Assembly (NCBI GenBank): GCA_025084515.1
Contig: JAJAGP010001518.1
Coordinates: forward strand, 1 to 64,000
Origin: Ancistrus triradiatus
Taxonomy: Eukaryota; Chordata; Actinopteri; Siluriformes; Loricariidae
Direction of reading: 5' to 3'
Length of the DNA stretch: 64,000 nt
A model generated the notes under the pieces. It worked only from the letters and a program-made list of their open reading frames with translations. It made no database searches and was not told the origin of the DNA. Of the stretch, positions 43,130 to 53,567 are shown piece by piece. The position numbers were made by a program, and so were the translations under genes. Every line of letters begins with the position of its first letter. Positions within the stretch are counted from its first letter, which is position 1.

Positions 43130-43245
43130 AACCGACTCACATGAGCGCGCTTTTGAGCTAGCGCGCGTATGAGCTCGCGCGACCGTTCGGCTGCTGACGC
43201 GCCCGAGACGGTCAAAAGCACAGACGCATGCAACGCCGAGTCAGG
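43130..43245. promoter_or_regulatory. CpG-dense patch (possible CpG-island fragment)
   Basis: About 17 CpG dinucleotides within roughly 95 bases (GAGCGCGC, GCGCGCGTATGAGCTCGCGC, GACGCGCCCGAGACGG). CpG is sparse in the rest of the window. Such patches often mark unmethylated promoters, but no TATA box, initiator or first exon could be tied to it, so regulatory function is inference. The 71-codon minus frame here has no known motif. Confidence 0.25.
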
Positions 43246-43722
43246 GGTCATGGGAGCTGTCGGGGCATTTTAATGTGGTGAGAAAGAGCCACACAGATTG
43301 GATGCAGATGCTGAAAGAAGTGAACATCAGCACGCGAGTCATTTATCCGATCCAAAGCCTGAGAACTGTGTGTTTGTTTTAGTGTATTCTTTATTTTTTA
43401 CAGCTGTAACTGGTTTTTGGAAATGCATTAGTCTTGTAGACTGGTGTTTTTGTCCGTTTGGGTGCCATTAATGTTCGCTGTGTCTGTGTTGTTTTATTCA
43501 ATATTTTATTAAATTACAGTATTTTCTTATATGCTATGGTATTATATTTTCTATTTTATTATAATCTTCACAATATTACATTATCTCTAATTTATTTCAT
43601 TTTAATGATTTTTTTATATATATTCTCTCTGTTAACATTTATTTAACTTTAGTTTATTTAAACTATTAACATAGTTATTAATTACATAAATTAGTTTCAT
43701 TTTTACATATAAGATCTTGGCC
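43246..43722. other. No recognisable feature
   Basis: Becomes AT-rich after 43380. Nothing identified. Confidence 0.5.
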
Positions 43723-43925
43723 GGCCAAGGAGCTCCCAAGGAGTGCCTTTTTGAGTCTTGGTCCTCCCAAGGTTTCTTCCTTATAAAGGTTAGGGAGATT
43801 TTCCTAGCCACTGCCAACCTTGGCTTGCTCAGTTTGCTTAAGTAATATAAGATAACAGAAAATTGTAAAGTTGCTTTGAGACAGTGCTCCAGTATAGAAA
43901 GCAGTGTAGAAATAAAAATCTAATC
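43723..43925 (-). repeat. R2 dispersed repeat, diverged
   Basis: Reverse copy recognisable from TTTTTGAGTCTTGGTCCTCC, CCTAGCCACTGCC, TTGCTTTGAGACAGTGCTCC and AGTGTAGAAATAAAAATCTAA. It is the most diverged of the five. Confidence 0.7.
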
Positions 43926-43936
43926 AAATAACTCTG

Positions 43937-44415
43937 ACTAGATATATTAGCAAAGGTATAATGACCGTATATAATTATTTCTCAGTCTCTTTATTATAAT
44001 AAAACCAGGAAATGCAGGAAATTTCTATGCAGTATTAAAAAAAATTAAAAAGAAGGAAGAGTGCAGGCCTGAATATTATGGATTCAGTATGGGATCACCT
44101 GGACAGAGAAAGAAATAAGGGCCTAAATCTAACGAAGCTCTTTGAGAAGTGCTGAAAGCTGATGTAATATACCAGATGATTACATGAGGAAACTTCAGGA
44201 CAGTCTCCTCAAAAGAGTTTAAGATGTGCTTAGTGCTCACTTTTGCTTGTGGAAGCCATTTTGTCCTGAAAATTGTGTTTTTTTTAGTTTTGTGTACATA
44301 TTTCCTGTCTTTTCTGTTTGTATCTTAATACGGAGACTGAGAAATAATGATGTATGGTCATTCTAACTGTTAAAACAACAAAACAAATGGTGGCCTAACA
44401 CTTTTGCACAGTACA
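43937..44415 (+). mobile_element. T3 copy with C-terminal transposase piece
   Basis: Right end GGTGGCCTAACACTTTTGCA matches T3. The left terminus is lost. Inside, 44070-44150 reads IMDSVWDHLDRERNKGLNLT and onward, the region after the catalytic Glu in Tc1 transposases. It retains a different part of the gene from the 12.0-kb copy. Confidence 0.7.
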
Positions 44416-44655
44416 TGGTAATGTTAAGAGTGGAAATGAGGCTTGAATTCTAGTCTTTCGTAGATTTTCCAAACTAAAAGGTTTATACAAAATTGTTTTT
44501 ATTTTTTTTAATGAAGTCATAAAGTTAATTGACTTGATAGTGAATTATGAAATTTTCAGAAATTGTTCCCTATAATGGTTGAGTCCACCGATTTAATTCT
44601 GAAATGTGTTTACTTCAGTTTATTTCAACTTGCGCTCCAATTGTTATGCCAATTT

Positions 44656-44843
44656 TACATGTACAGCATTTAGCAGACGCCCTTATCCAGAGCGACTTAC
44701 AATTGATACAGTCTTATAATCCAAGCAATTGTGGGTTAAGGGCCTTGCTCAAGGACCCAACAGTGGCAGCTTGGCAGAGGTGGGATTTGAACCCTGGACT
44801 TCTGGTCCATAGTCTAGTACCTTAACCGCTAGGCTACCACAGT
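44656..44843 (-). mobile_element. V-SINE, full length
   Basis: Reverse copy. The tail begins ACATGTACAGCATTTAGCA and the head ends GCTAGGCTACCACAG. Confidence 0.92.
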
Positions 44844-45289
44844 TTGTAATGAAAAACTGTATCTGAAATTGCAAAACAGGAGCATTTTCACTTGTCGTCT
44901 CAAACTTTTGGCACCACTGTATGTAAATAGACCAGGGCATTCACACTTTTGCATATCACTGAAGATTTTTGTTATTTTCTTTATTCACTTATTTCATTAT
45001 TTAGCGATTCAACTCTCCTGTTGTGTTTGAATCAGTTTTTCATCCTTGGTGTTTGTGGTCAAATTTGGCCGGAGCCCATAATACCGTTACTGAAATATTA
45101 TTTTAAAACATGCGTCATGTTGAACTGTTGTACTGCACTGTTGTAAGCACCTACTTTCCTAGTCATTATTAAACTGACATTCCATTTAACTTCCATTCAA
45201 TTGGAATGGGCGTATGAGTGCTGGAATATCTGAATCTGGGATGTGTGCTGAACGTGCCAAGACATATTCCTGTTCATTTGGTGTATAAC

Positions 45290-45293
<4 letters not shown>
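44844..45293. other. No recognisable feature
   Basis: TTTTGGCACCACTGTATG (44907) resembles a Tc1 terminus but stands alone. Confidence 0.4.
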
Positions 45294-45360
<67 letters not shown>

Positions 45361-45375
45361 TCACACACACACACA
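45294..45375. repeat. (CT)n-(CA)n microsatellite
   Basis: About 62 bases of CT followed by CACTCACACACACACACA. Confidence 0.98.
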
Positions 45376-46077
45376 TTTATGGAATTAGCCAACTGTCTTT
45401 ATTTGACAGGTGCCATGTATTTTCTGTTGTCTTTGTCTTGTATCCAGTATATGTAGAGAGCGAGTGACAGATATACTTAATTTCTGCAAATTGCAGTATT
45501 CAGATCTTAGATAGTTACATTGTCATATTCTGAAGATAGTAATAAGCTAAATATAAAATGTCATTAATAGGTTTTCTGTTATAGGTGGCTGTCACGAACC
45601 CTAATTAAAATATTTAGATTTATCATGATTATATTTTAAATTTAAAACGATTTAGAACAAAGAATGCTAAATTAAAATTAAAGGAATGCTGTCCCATGTC
45701 TTCATGTAACCACTGAAACAAAGTCGTCACTGTTAAATTAATTTGGAATAATTTACACCCACCTCTTTTCCCCAAACTCTTTCCTGGTTCTTTGTTTAGT
45801 TAATTATTAAAACATTGAATTAGCTTATTTACATATTTTTTACTTACTGCAGTGTACTGACTAAATAGCCGAGATACTGCAGTGTTAATACCAGCTCTTA
45901 CCTTCACATATTGATATAAATATATTGAAATAAGAAATAAATAATAATAATACAATAATTAAGTAATTAATTAATCAATAATTAAATCAAATTAAATAGA
46001 ATAAAAAAAATAGTTCAGACCTTAGTTACATTATGATCTGAAGACAGCAATAAGAAAAGTATAAGTAATAAATATCT

Positions 46078-46079
<2 letters not shown>
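45376..46079. other. No recognisable feature
   Basis: AT-rich. The phrases TCAGATCTTAGATAGTTACA (45500) and TCAGACCTTAGTTACATTAT (46014) are similar, each followed by GAAGA(T/C)AG(T/C)AATAAG. This suggests an old duplication about 515 bases apart. Confidence 0.45.

Positions 46080-46128
<49 letters not shown>
46080..46128. repeat. (TG)n-(TA)n microsatellite
   Basis: About 36 bases of TG followed by 12 of TA. Confidence 0.97.
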
Positions 46129-46516
46129 AGGTTTTATAGGAGAAAACTATGTGCTGTTTTATTATTGTAAATGCAGTGGTGGTAAAAAAGGTGACACATG
46201 GTTTGGTTAAAAATGATGTCGATGTTTTATAACTCTTTTTACTCATCTTTACTAGGAGTGCCATTATAGGGAACTGTATCTGTCTGTCTTTGACCACAGC
46301 TTTAATTATAGTAGTACTAATAGTAATGTTGTTATTAATATGCTACTTTTTTGTCTAGTTCTTCTGCGCTATTCCTAATTGTCATTTATTAGATAATTTT
46401 ATTGTATCTTTATTACACATTATTATATAGTAACTGTATAAAGATATAATATAGTATAAACATAGTTACTATATAGATTATAGATTCTATATATCGATAG
46501 TGTTATGTCGTGTGTG
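46129..46516. other. No recognisable feature
   Basis: AT-rich, with several TATAG-containing repeats (46430-46500) of no clear unit. Confidence 0.45.
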
Positions 46517-46518
46517 TA

Positions 46519-47594
46519 CAGTGGTGCTTGAAAGTTTGTGAACCATTTAGAATTTTCTATATTTCTGCATAAATATGACTTAAAACATCATCAGATTTTC
46601 ACACAAGTCCTAAAAGATGCAGCAAAACAGACCCAAACCATGATACTACCACCCCCATGTTTCACAGATGGGATAAGGGTTCTTATGCTGGAATGCAGTG
46701 TTTTCCTTTCTCACAACAGAAAACACTTTTCTTTTAAAACCAAAAAGTTCTATTTGGTATTCCATCTGTCCACAAAACATTCTTCCAAATAGCCTTCTGG
46801 CTCGTCACGTGATCTTTAGCAAACTGCAGACGAGCAGCAATGTTCCTTTTGGAGAGCAGTGGCTTTCTCCTCCTTGCAGCCCCTGCCATTGCACACCATT
46901 GTTGTTCAGTTTTCTTCTGATGGGTGGACCTCATGAACATTAACTTAGCCAATGTGAGAGAGGCCCTTCAATTGCTTAGTAATTTTACCCTGGGTCTTTT
47001 GTGACCTCACCAACTATTACACACCTTGCTCTTGGAGTGATCTTTGTTGGTCGACCACTCTGGGGGAGGGTAACAATGGTCTTGAATTTCCTCCATTTGT
47101 ACACAATCTGTCTGACTGTGGATTGGTGGAGTCCAAACTCTTTAGAGATGGTTTTGTAACCTTTTCCAGCCTGATGAGCATCAACAACTCTTTCTCTGAG
47201 GTCCTCAGAAATCTCCTTTGTTTGTGCCATGATACACTTCCACAAACATGTTGTGAAGAGCAGACTTTGATAGATCCTTGTTCTTTAAATAAAACAGGGT
47301 GCCCACTCACACCTGATTGTCATCCCATTGATTGAAAACACCTGACTCTAATTTCACCTTCAAATTAACTGCTATTCCTAGAGGTTCACATACTTTTGCC
47401 ACTCACTAATATGTAATATTGGATCACTTTCCTGAATAAATAAATGACCAAGTATCAAATTTTTGTCTCATTTGTTTAACTGGGTCTCTTGATTTACTTT
47501 TAGGACTTGTGTGAAAATCTGATGATGTTTTAGGTCATATTTAAGCAGAAATATAGAAAATTCTACAGGGTTCACAAACCTTCAAGCACCACTG
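46519..47594 (-). mobile_element. T2 deletion derivative, 1076 bp
   Basis: Both termini are present and TA-flanked (46517-46518, 47595-47596). On the minus strand, the left terminal repeat, leader and first half of the gene are kept. Then about 530 bases (second half of the gene and inner 3' repeat) are deleted at about 46612, where TCCTAAAA meets GATGCAGCAAAAC. Confidence 0.93.
46612..47230 (-). pseudogene. T2 transposase, N-terminal half
   Basis: Minus strand. The ATG at 47228-47230 starts MAQTKEISEDLRERVVDAHQ. The paired-like helix-turn-helix is intact through GLHQSTVRQIVYKWRKF and SGRPTKITPRA, unlike the 23-kb copy, where this part is broken. The frame ends at KDPG (46985). The next segment, 46734-46952, reads RKPLLSKRNIAARLQFAKDH and VLWTDGIPNRTFW, in which the first catalytic motif TDETKIELF has been altered by a base change and shift. 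Everything downstream of GGSIMVW is deleted. Confidence 0.9.
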
Positions 47595-47596
47595 TA

Positions 47597-49004
47597 CATG
47601 TGTGATTGATGTGGTGGTGTGAGGAACACACTCGTCCTACACTTCTCCCATTCTCTCTCAGTCCGTTCTCACTCTGTGTATTAGTTTGTGCTGAGGGTGT
47701 GTAATAACGTACTGGTAGTTCCGTCATGGACGCATGAGTCATGGTTCTGAATCTGACTCGAGCGGAATTCAGTCTAGACCCTGAGCTGAACAGCTGGGGG
47801 AAAAAAAAGATCTGCTGCATGTACAAGATTTGCACTGAGTCAACCCCCAACTCTTGCGTGACTCAGCGCTAACCTCTGGCTGCATGTGCGAACCTTCTGT
47901 TCTCGATTTAACTGGTTTAGAACATGGAGAACGTCTCGCAGTTTATTGCTGATGTAGTAATCGAGCCCGGGACTTGGACACACGGTTGTCATGGTTTGAC
48001 AATTCACTAGGACTTGCTCATCTATGACTCAAGGCTTAGTTAGTACTTTGGATTTGAACATTTTCAACCATTTTGCACTCAAAATGCAAGCGCAAAAGTT
48101 CCAACACCCTTTTTATGCCTGGGTTCTCTAATTGTATCGAATTTCCGCCCATAAATATAAGCCTGTTTGCGATATTTAATCCAGTGGTTCACTGCGGAAG
48201 GCACTGCTCTTCTCTGCCATACGTGCCTCTGAAATGAGCCCCTTTTCTGATCAGCAGCCTCTCTCAGGGGAGGATCAAGACTTCCAAATGAACCATGATC
48301 CGACGAGAACATGATTCAGTCCTGATTCGACCCGGTTCCAGGAAGTGAGCAATGAACAAAATACTTTAGTGAGTACATGTCCAGCCCTGTCATTTCTCGT
48401 ACTTTATTTGTTTGTTGTACAGTCTGTGTTTGAAACTGTGCAGTGTGAAGTTCATCTAGACTAAACAGAGAACAAACCAAACGTCACTTTAACCACGTCG
48501 CGCTAAACCAACCCAACTAAAGCACCCTGAGGGAAACACCCAGGAGCGCCATATAATCCAGCACGGAATGCTTTTACTCTACATTTTTCTGTCTTTAATG
48601 ATTCATTTCCTGGGCAAAGTCTCTATGCCTGGGCTCTCCTCCCATTCTGAAAACAGGTAGAAGGCCTGGTGGCATAATTACAGCGTGTTCAGTCAAAATC
48701 CAGTGCTGACAGGTTTTATACCACCCACTTGTACCGCTCACCCTCCTGTCAGCTCAGCTTAACTCACACTGACTGCTAGAGCAGTACGGGAGTGTAATGT
48801 GAAGTCTGAGGCGTTTGCACAATCAGAGATCAGCGAGCGCAGATAATGATATCTAGCTAAGATATATGAGTAATGGAGTTCCTCCTTCAGCATTGGACTA
48901 GCTGCAAATCCTCAACTATAACTATAGTAAGTGAGGATCTGCTCAAGTTGAACTTGCAGCACTTATTTTTCGCAACTACAGACTTGATACTCAAATAGTG
49001 CAGC
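47597..49004. other. No recognisable feature
   Basis: About 1.4 kb without identified repeats. Frames at 47572-48312 are short and motif-free. Together with 14.96-16.47 kb, this is a candidate for unique DNA. Confidence 0.5.
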
Positions 49005-49813
49005 AATGGCAGTTAGGGTACTGTTCCGTTTCCCAGAAGGTCCAGGGTTCAAATCCCGCCTCTGCCAAGTTGCTACAGTTGGGTCAGCAAGATGCTTAAC
49101 CCACAATTTCTTGGATTGGACTGTATCAGTTGTAAGTCGCTCTGAATATCATAAGGTCTGTGGTAGCCCAGCAGGTAAGGTACTGGACTATGGACCAAAA
49201 GGTCCAGGGTTCAAATCCCACCTCTGCCAAGCTGCCACTGTTGGGTCCTTGAGCAAAGCCCTTAACAAACAATTGCTTGGATTGTAAGATTGTATCAGTT
49301 GTAAGTCGCTCTGAATATCATAAGGTCTGTGGTAGTCCAGGGTTCAAATCCCACCTCTGCCAAGCTGCCACTGTTGGGTCCTTGAGCAAGGCCCTTAACC
49401 CACAATTGCTTGGATTGTAAGACTGTATCAGTTGTAAGTCGCTCTGGGTAAGGGCGTCTGCTAAAACCTGTTTGGGACTCTGGTGGCTTAATAGTTATGC
49501 TACTGAACTGTGGACCAGAAGTCCAGAGTTCAAATCTCTGCCAAGTTGCTACAGTTGGGTCAGCAAGATGCTTAACCCACAATTGCTTGAATTGGATTGG
49601 ATTGTATCAGTTGCAAGTCACTCTGAATATCATAAGGGCGTCTGCTAAAACCCGTTTGGGACTCTGGTGGCTTAATAGTTATGCTACTGGACTGTGGACC
49701 AGAAGTCCAGAGTTGAAATCCCACCTCTGCCACAGCTGGGTCCTTGAGCAAGACCCTTAACCTACTTGTAAGACTGAATCTACTCTGAATAAATGAGTTA
49801 ATGTAAATGAAAT
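49005..49813 (+). mobile_element. Head-to-tail array of five V-SINE units
   Basis: Five forward units begin at about 49005, 49155, 49325, 49473 and 49658. Units 1, 2 and 4 share the tail TCGCTCTGAATATCATAAG (unit 4 with CACTCTG), a change from GCTCTGGATAAGG not seen in single copies. Units 4 and 5 share the head GGGACTCTGGTGGCTTAATA. Unit 3 lacks most of its head (joined at GGTAGTCCAGGGTTC). The shared private changes show that the array grew by duplication, not by five separate insertions. Confidence 0.9.
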
Positions 49814-50578
49814 TTGGAGTTCATCTAGGCATAAACATCTCAGGCAAAACGATAAACGTCCATCCATCATGATTTCACAACATCCCAAAGAGCATCTTTT
49901 GATGTTACTGAACTCTTGGCCTTTGTTTTGTCAGTTTCTTGGCTGCAAATGACAGTCTTGAACTATTATGGTTTTCAAGTAGTTGCAAATCTTTGATCTT
50001 TGGGTCATTATCCTGCTGCAGAGTGAATATTTCTCCAAGTATTTTTACTAGTGCCCTTAGACTTTTGGGTGTGTGTTTTATGTACGGGTATGTGCGGTTT
50101 AACGTCCAGTACCCTTTCGCTTTAACGTCAAGGTCTTAGGGATTATAATAGGAAATAATCTGTCGTATGTACATATAACTCACGTCTGAATGACAGAAAA
50201 CTAGTCCGAGTGAACCCTGGCTGAAGCGCAGTCTTGAAAGAAACATGGTAACGTTTTATCGGAAAAAAGATACAAAGAAAAGAATGACTTTTGTACAATA
50301 GAGTGCTGTACTAAATGTTTTCATATAGTGTTTAAAGTAATATTATTATTTAAAATGTAGCATTAAAATGGAGTCTCTGACTTCAAACTTTATTGGTCCT
50401 GGAAGACGTTCGAATCCGGATTTGTTCAAAGTCGATTCCAATTCAGTTCAGACACGCCCTGAGGCTGGGTCATACATGTACAGGTTATACCCATGTTTGT
50501 GTAACCTTTCTTTTCTCTCAGCAGGTGTCAGCAAAGGCTCACTCATGCTAGTTTTCTGTCATTCAGACACAAGTTATA
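49814..50578. other. No gene; weak transposase-like trace
   Basis: On the minus strand around 49990-50035, a frame reads FTLQQDNDPKIKDL, which resembles the second-Asp motif of Tc1 transposases (QQDNDPKH). The surroundings give no further support. Confidence 0.3.
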
Positions 50579-50765
50579 CAGTGGTGTGAAAAAGTGTTTT
50601 GCCCCCTTCTTGATTCCTTAATTTTTTGCATTTTGTCACACAAGTGTTTCTAAACATCAAACCAATTTAAATATTAGTCAAAGACAAACCAAGTAAAAAT
50701 GCAGTTTTTAAGGTGTTTTAAAGGTGTTTATTATTAAGATAGAAAAAAATCCAAACAGGACAAAT
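50579..50765 (+). repeat. Short DNA-element terminus (CAGTGGTGTGAAAAAGTG)
   Basis: CAGTGGTGTGAAAAAGTGTT after a TA (50578-50579 region), followed by GCCCCCTTCTTGATTCC and TTTAAATATTAGTCAAAGAC. I recall this as a common fish DNA-transposon end. No partner terminus is seen; it runs into a T5 relic. Confidence 0.5.
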
Positions 50766-51595
50766 CCAGACAGTCCTTTCCCTCTGGCCCAGAGGACACG
50801 ACGTTCATGATTTCCAAAAACAGTTTGACTTGTGGACTCGTCAGACCACAGGACACTTCTCCACTTTGCATCAGTCCATCTCAGATGAGCTCGGGCTCAG
50901 AGAAGCTGGTGGTGTTTCTGGGTGTTGTTGATATATTGCTTTCTCTTTGGATGGTAGAGTTTTAACTTGCACTTGTAGACGGAGCGACGAACTGTGCTCA
51001 CTGACAATGGTTATTTGAAGTGTTCCTGAGCCCATGTGGTAATATCCGTTACAGAATGATGTCGGTTTTTAATGCAGTGCCTCCTGAGGGATCGGAGGTC
51101 ATGGGCATTCAATGTTGGTTTTCGGCTTTGCTGCTTACTTGCAGAGATTTCTCCAGATTCTCTGAATCTGTTGATGATATTATGGACTGTAGATGATGAA
51201 GTCCCTAAATTCTTTGCAATTGCACGTTGAGACATGTTGTTCTATTTGTGGTGAACCTCGCCCCATCCTTGCTTGTGAATGACTGAGCCTTTCGGGGATG
51301 CTCCCTTTATTCCCTATCATGACACTCACCTGTTTCCAATGAACCTGTTCACCTGTGGAATGTTCCAAACATGTGTTTTTGGGGCATTCCTCAACTTTCC
51401 CAGTCTTTTGTTGCCCCGGTCTCAACTATTTTGGAACATGTTGCAGGCATCAGATTCAAAATGAGTGAATATTTGCGGAAAAACAATAAAGTTTATCCGT
51501 AATTGAATAGGGGTTGAAAAGGATTTGCAAATCATCGTATTCTGTTTTTATTTATGTTTTACACAACGTCCCAACTTCATTGGATTTGGGATTGT
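50766..51595 (-). pseudogene. T5 Tc1/IS630-like relic, N-terminal half
   Basis: Minus strand. 51011-51235 reads MSQRAIAKNLGTSSSTVHNI, then RFRESGEISASKQQSRKP and LRSLRRHCIKNRHHSVTDI, a complete bipartite helix-turn-helix region. Upstream, 51240-51290 gives MGRGSP-type start residues. On the other side, 50940-51000 holds the RRSVYKCKLKLYHPKR-like linker, and 50800-50900 the LRWTDAKWRSVLWSDESTSQ-like first-Asp region. The second Asp and Glu are missing. The right end, CAACGTCCCAACTTCATTGG (about 51565), is the family terminus by recall. Confidence 0.8.
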
Positions 51596-52014
51596 ACTTG
51601 GATGAACTCCAAATGGCAGCAGATTTCATTTACATTTAGTGAAGTAAGTTAAAGGTGTTGCTCAAGGACAAAGCTGTGGCACAGTCAGAAATGGTCAAAT
51701 GAAGCAGCATTCCCGATGTCCCACTGTATATGCAAAATGTCTAAACTACTGTGTGACTGTAGTAATGTCCGGTCAGCGTCCCTTCTCACAGAACACAATG
51801 CTTATATAGGTACGTACTGTATGTACAGAACAATTTCTTTTGCTGGTGGCTCAATCGCCTCAAGAGGTGTCAGATAAATAGAACCAGCAGAAAGCTTTCA
51901 ACAGTGACTACACACGACCTATAAATCTATTTATTACTGCTGTAGCTTTATGACTGTTTGCAAAGTCCTGGGCTTTTCCACACTCTGAGGGATTGGGTGT
52001 TACACTGTTACAAT
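51596..52014. other. Mostly featureless; trace of a V-SINE
   Basis: TTTACATTTAGTGAAGTAAG and GTTGCTCAAGGACAAAGCTG (51630-51680) look like an eroded reverse V-SINE. Nothing else. Confidence 0.35.
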
Positions 52015-52015
52015 G

Positions 52016-53033
52016 AGTGTGTTTACATGCACTTAATAATCTGATCACAGTCGGATCTGATTATTTAGGTGGTCATATATACTGCATACTCCGATCTAGA
52101 AATCTGATAAAGAGAGCTGGATTTTATCCCAGTAGTCTGATTACTCATAGCATGTATGCCAGTTACCTGGTTTCAATCGGGGTTTTCAGTCTGCGCATGT
52201 CCGTGAGCCTTCCCACGTGGTTACCAGCTATTCTAAAGACTTGGCTTTATTTTAACCTCTTTTTTCTACTGTCTTTAGTTGTTTTTTCCTCGCTGGATCT
52301 GGCAACCCCGGAATTAAACACGCCATGGAGTTATAGGCAGCAAAATGGCTATCGAACACTTTGTGGAGACTCTGAAACGCAGGATATACTCGAGAAGATG
52401 ATTCATTTGGTTATTAGTGTGATCGCCTATATAGGCGATCACACTATTGTTATCCGATTCTGAACATTCCGAAATTTTTGACGCGTATCAACTGCCGCAA
52501 TTTTCGAGATATCGACCCCGTTCCAGTGCCATTGTGTCCGGTTCGGTCGGGAATGGTGTGCTTCTATAGGGCCCTCCGGTCGGACTTTGGGTAAAGTCCC
52601 AAATTTTCCCATAGGAAATGAATGGGATCAAAGTTAACGAACCATAAATCAGTCAGTTTTCGACCTACGGCCACAAAATTCGGCAGGCTTGGTCCCGGGT
52701 GCAATCTGAGGTGACATGTGATGCCCATGGGGCCCCTGTGGACCCCGGCTGGGCACTGGGGCCCCTGGTGGGCCAATGACTGTAACTCAGTCAGTTTTTG
52801 ACATATGGCGACGAAATTCGGCACGCTTGGTCCTGGGGGCACCCTGGGGTGACTTGATGCCCTTTGGGCCCATGAGCTACACTAAGGGTCGGCCATTGCA
52901 GAGTGGCAATCACACTCGCATTTTCTTCAGGAAATGCACCCCTCTAGTTTAAAATTGAAGTTTCAAGATTATGAGCTGGTTGCAAAGTAGAATCCTATTA
53001 GAAATAAATAATCGGGTTATGTAAATGCACTCA
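52016..53033. mobile_element. Inverted-repeat element (AGTG..TTTACATGCAC ends), split by another element
   Basis: Left end AGTGTGTTTACATGCACTTA and right end TTATGTAAATGCACT are inverted. AATAATCTGATC and AATAATCGGGTT follow on the inner sides. The flanks CAATG (52011-52015) and CAATG (about 53031-53035) are a plausible 5-base target duplication. The 148-codon frame at 52017-52463 runs through the element and the next one and has no domain I know. Confidence 0.6.
52413..52945. mobile_element. Unidentified element opening with a 32-bp perfect palindrome
   Basis: Begins at 52415 with a perfect palindrome whose left half is TAGTGTGATCGCCTAT. It ends near GCAATCACACTCGCATTTTC and CACCCCTCTAG. 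Inside are two tandem sub-units with a 138-base period: CAGTCAGTTTTCGACCTACG at 52650 and CAGTCAGTTTTTGACATATG at 52788, each followed by AAATTCGGCA(G/C)GCTTGGTCC. It is GC-richer than its surroundings. The class is unknown to me; phrases like CCCATAGGAAATGAATGGG are familiar from fish repeats. Confidence 0.5.
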
Positions 53034-53039
53034 ATGTTA

Positions 53040-53165
53040 CACTCACACTGGGCCAACTTAGAGAGACCAATTAACCTAACACATGGCTTTTGAAATGTGG
53101 TACGAACTCAAGGAGTTTGAGGTCGGAATTGTACCGGGGATCTCTGGAGCTGCATGCCACTGCAT
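53040..53165 (-). mobile_element. Degenerate SINE fragment (second SINE type)
   Basis: ACTTAGAGAGACCAATTAACC, ACACATGGCTTTTGAAATGT and TGGAGCTGCATGCCACTGCA (pieces up to 53155) resemble the reverse of the 36.5-kb SINE type. Confidence 0.45.
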
Positions 53166-53214
53166 CCTGAAGGATTATTTGGTATATACTCTGAGGTAAA
53201 AGCTAATAGTACTG

Positions 53215-53390
53215 GGTTTCTCGGGTGGCAAGGCAGTCTAATGTGCCAGATCACCTCCAGGAGGACCTGGGTTAGATTTCCGGTGATGTCTTCAGGCCAG
53301 AACGGTGTGTCACATGCAGAGTTCCACGAGAGGCCTCCAGGGCAGGCTTATGCCTGCTCAGTGCGTTCTTGGTGGACAGACAGAACCTTT
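53215..53390 (+). repeat. Possible tRNA-like SINE head
   Basis: GGGTGGCAAGGCAGTCTAAT and, 45 bases later, GGTTAGATTTCC (53270-53281) sit where A and B boxes would. The match is loose, and the following sequence is not a known tail. Confidence 0.25.
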
Positions 53391-53567
53391 AATGGAGCCA
53401 CTAAATTTCACCTTTTCTACCCTGTGATCATGCTGCTGATTGTCCTGATAAGTAAAGCTTTTAAAACGGTCTTCAATTTCACTCTGTTTGTGTTAGTGAG
53501 GTGCATATTACTTTGGCAAAACTACTGTCACGTCTCACCTTTATAATGTAGCTCAACCTGCCCAAAG
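53391..53567 (+). repeat. Direct duplication, copy 1
   Basis: CCTGTGATCATGCTGCTGAT at 53421 through TAGCTCAACCTGCCCAAAG at 53567 aligns with 54553-54699 without net length change over 147 bases. Weaker similarity extends about 25 bases to the left. Confidence 0.65.

Noticed and set aside
47572..48312. Minus frames of 92 and 77 codons as possible exons
   Set aside because: No domain, start context or splice pattern; ordinary chance lengths for this base composition.
49005..49813. Regularly spaced repeats that might suggest a CRISPR-like array
   Set aside because: Units are 150-185 bp SINEs joined directly, without short repeats and unique spacers; the genome is clearly eukaryotic.
52017..52463. 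148-codon frame
   Set aside because: Runs from one repetitive element into the palindrome of another; no domain and no start context.
53154..53546. 130-codon frame with a hydrophobic C-terminus
   Set aside because: Overlaps degenerate SINE sequence and the start of a duplicated non-coding segment; no motif.
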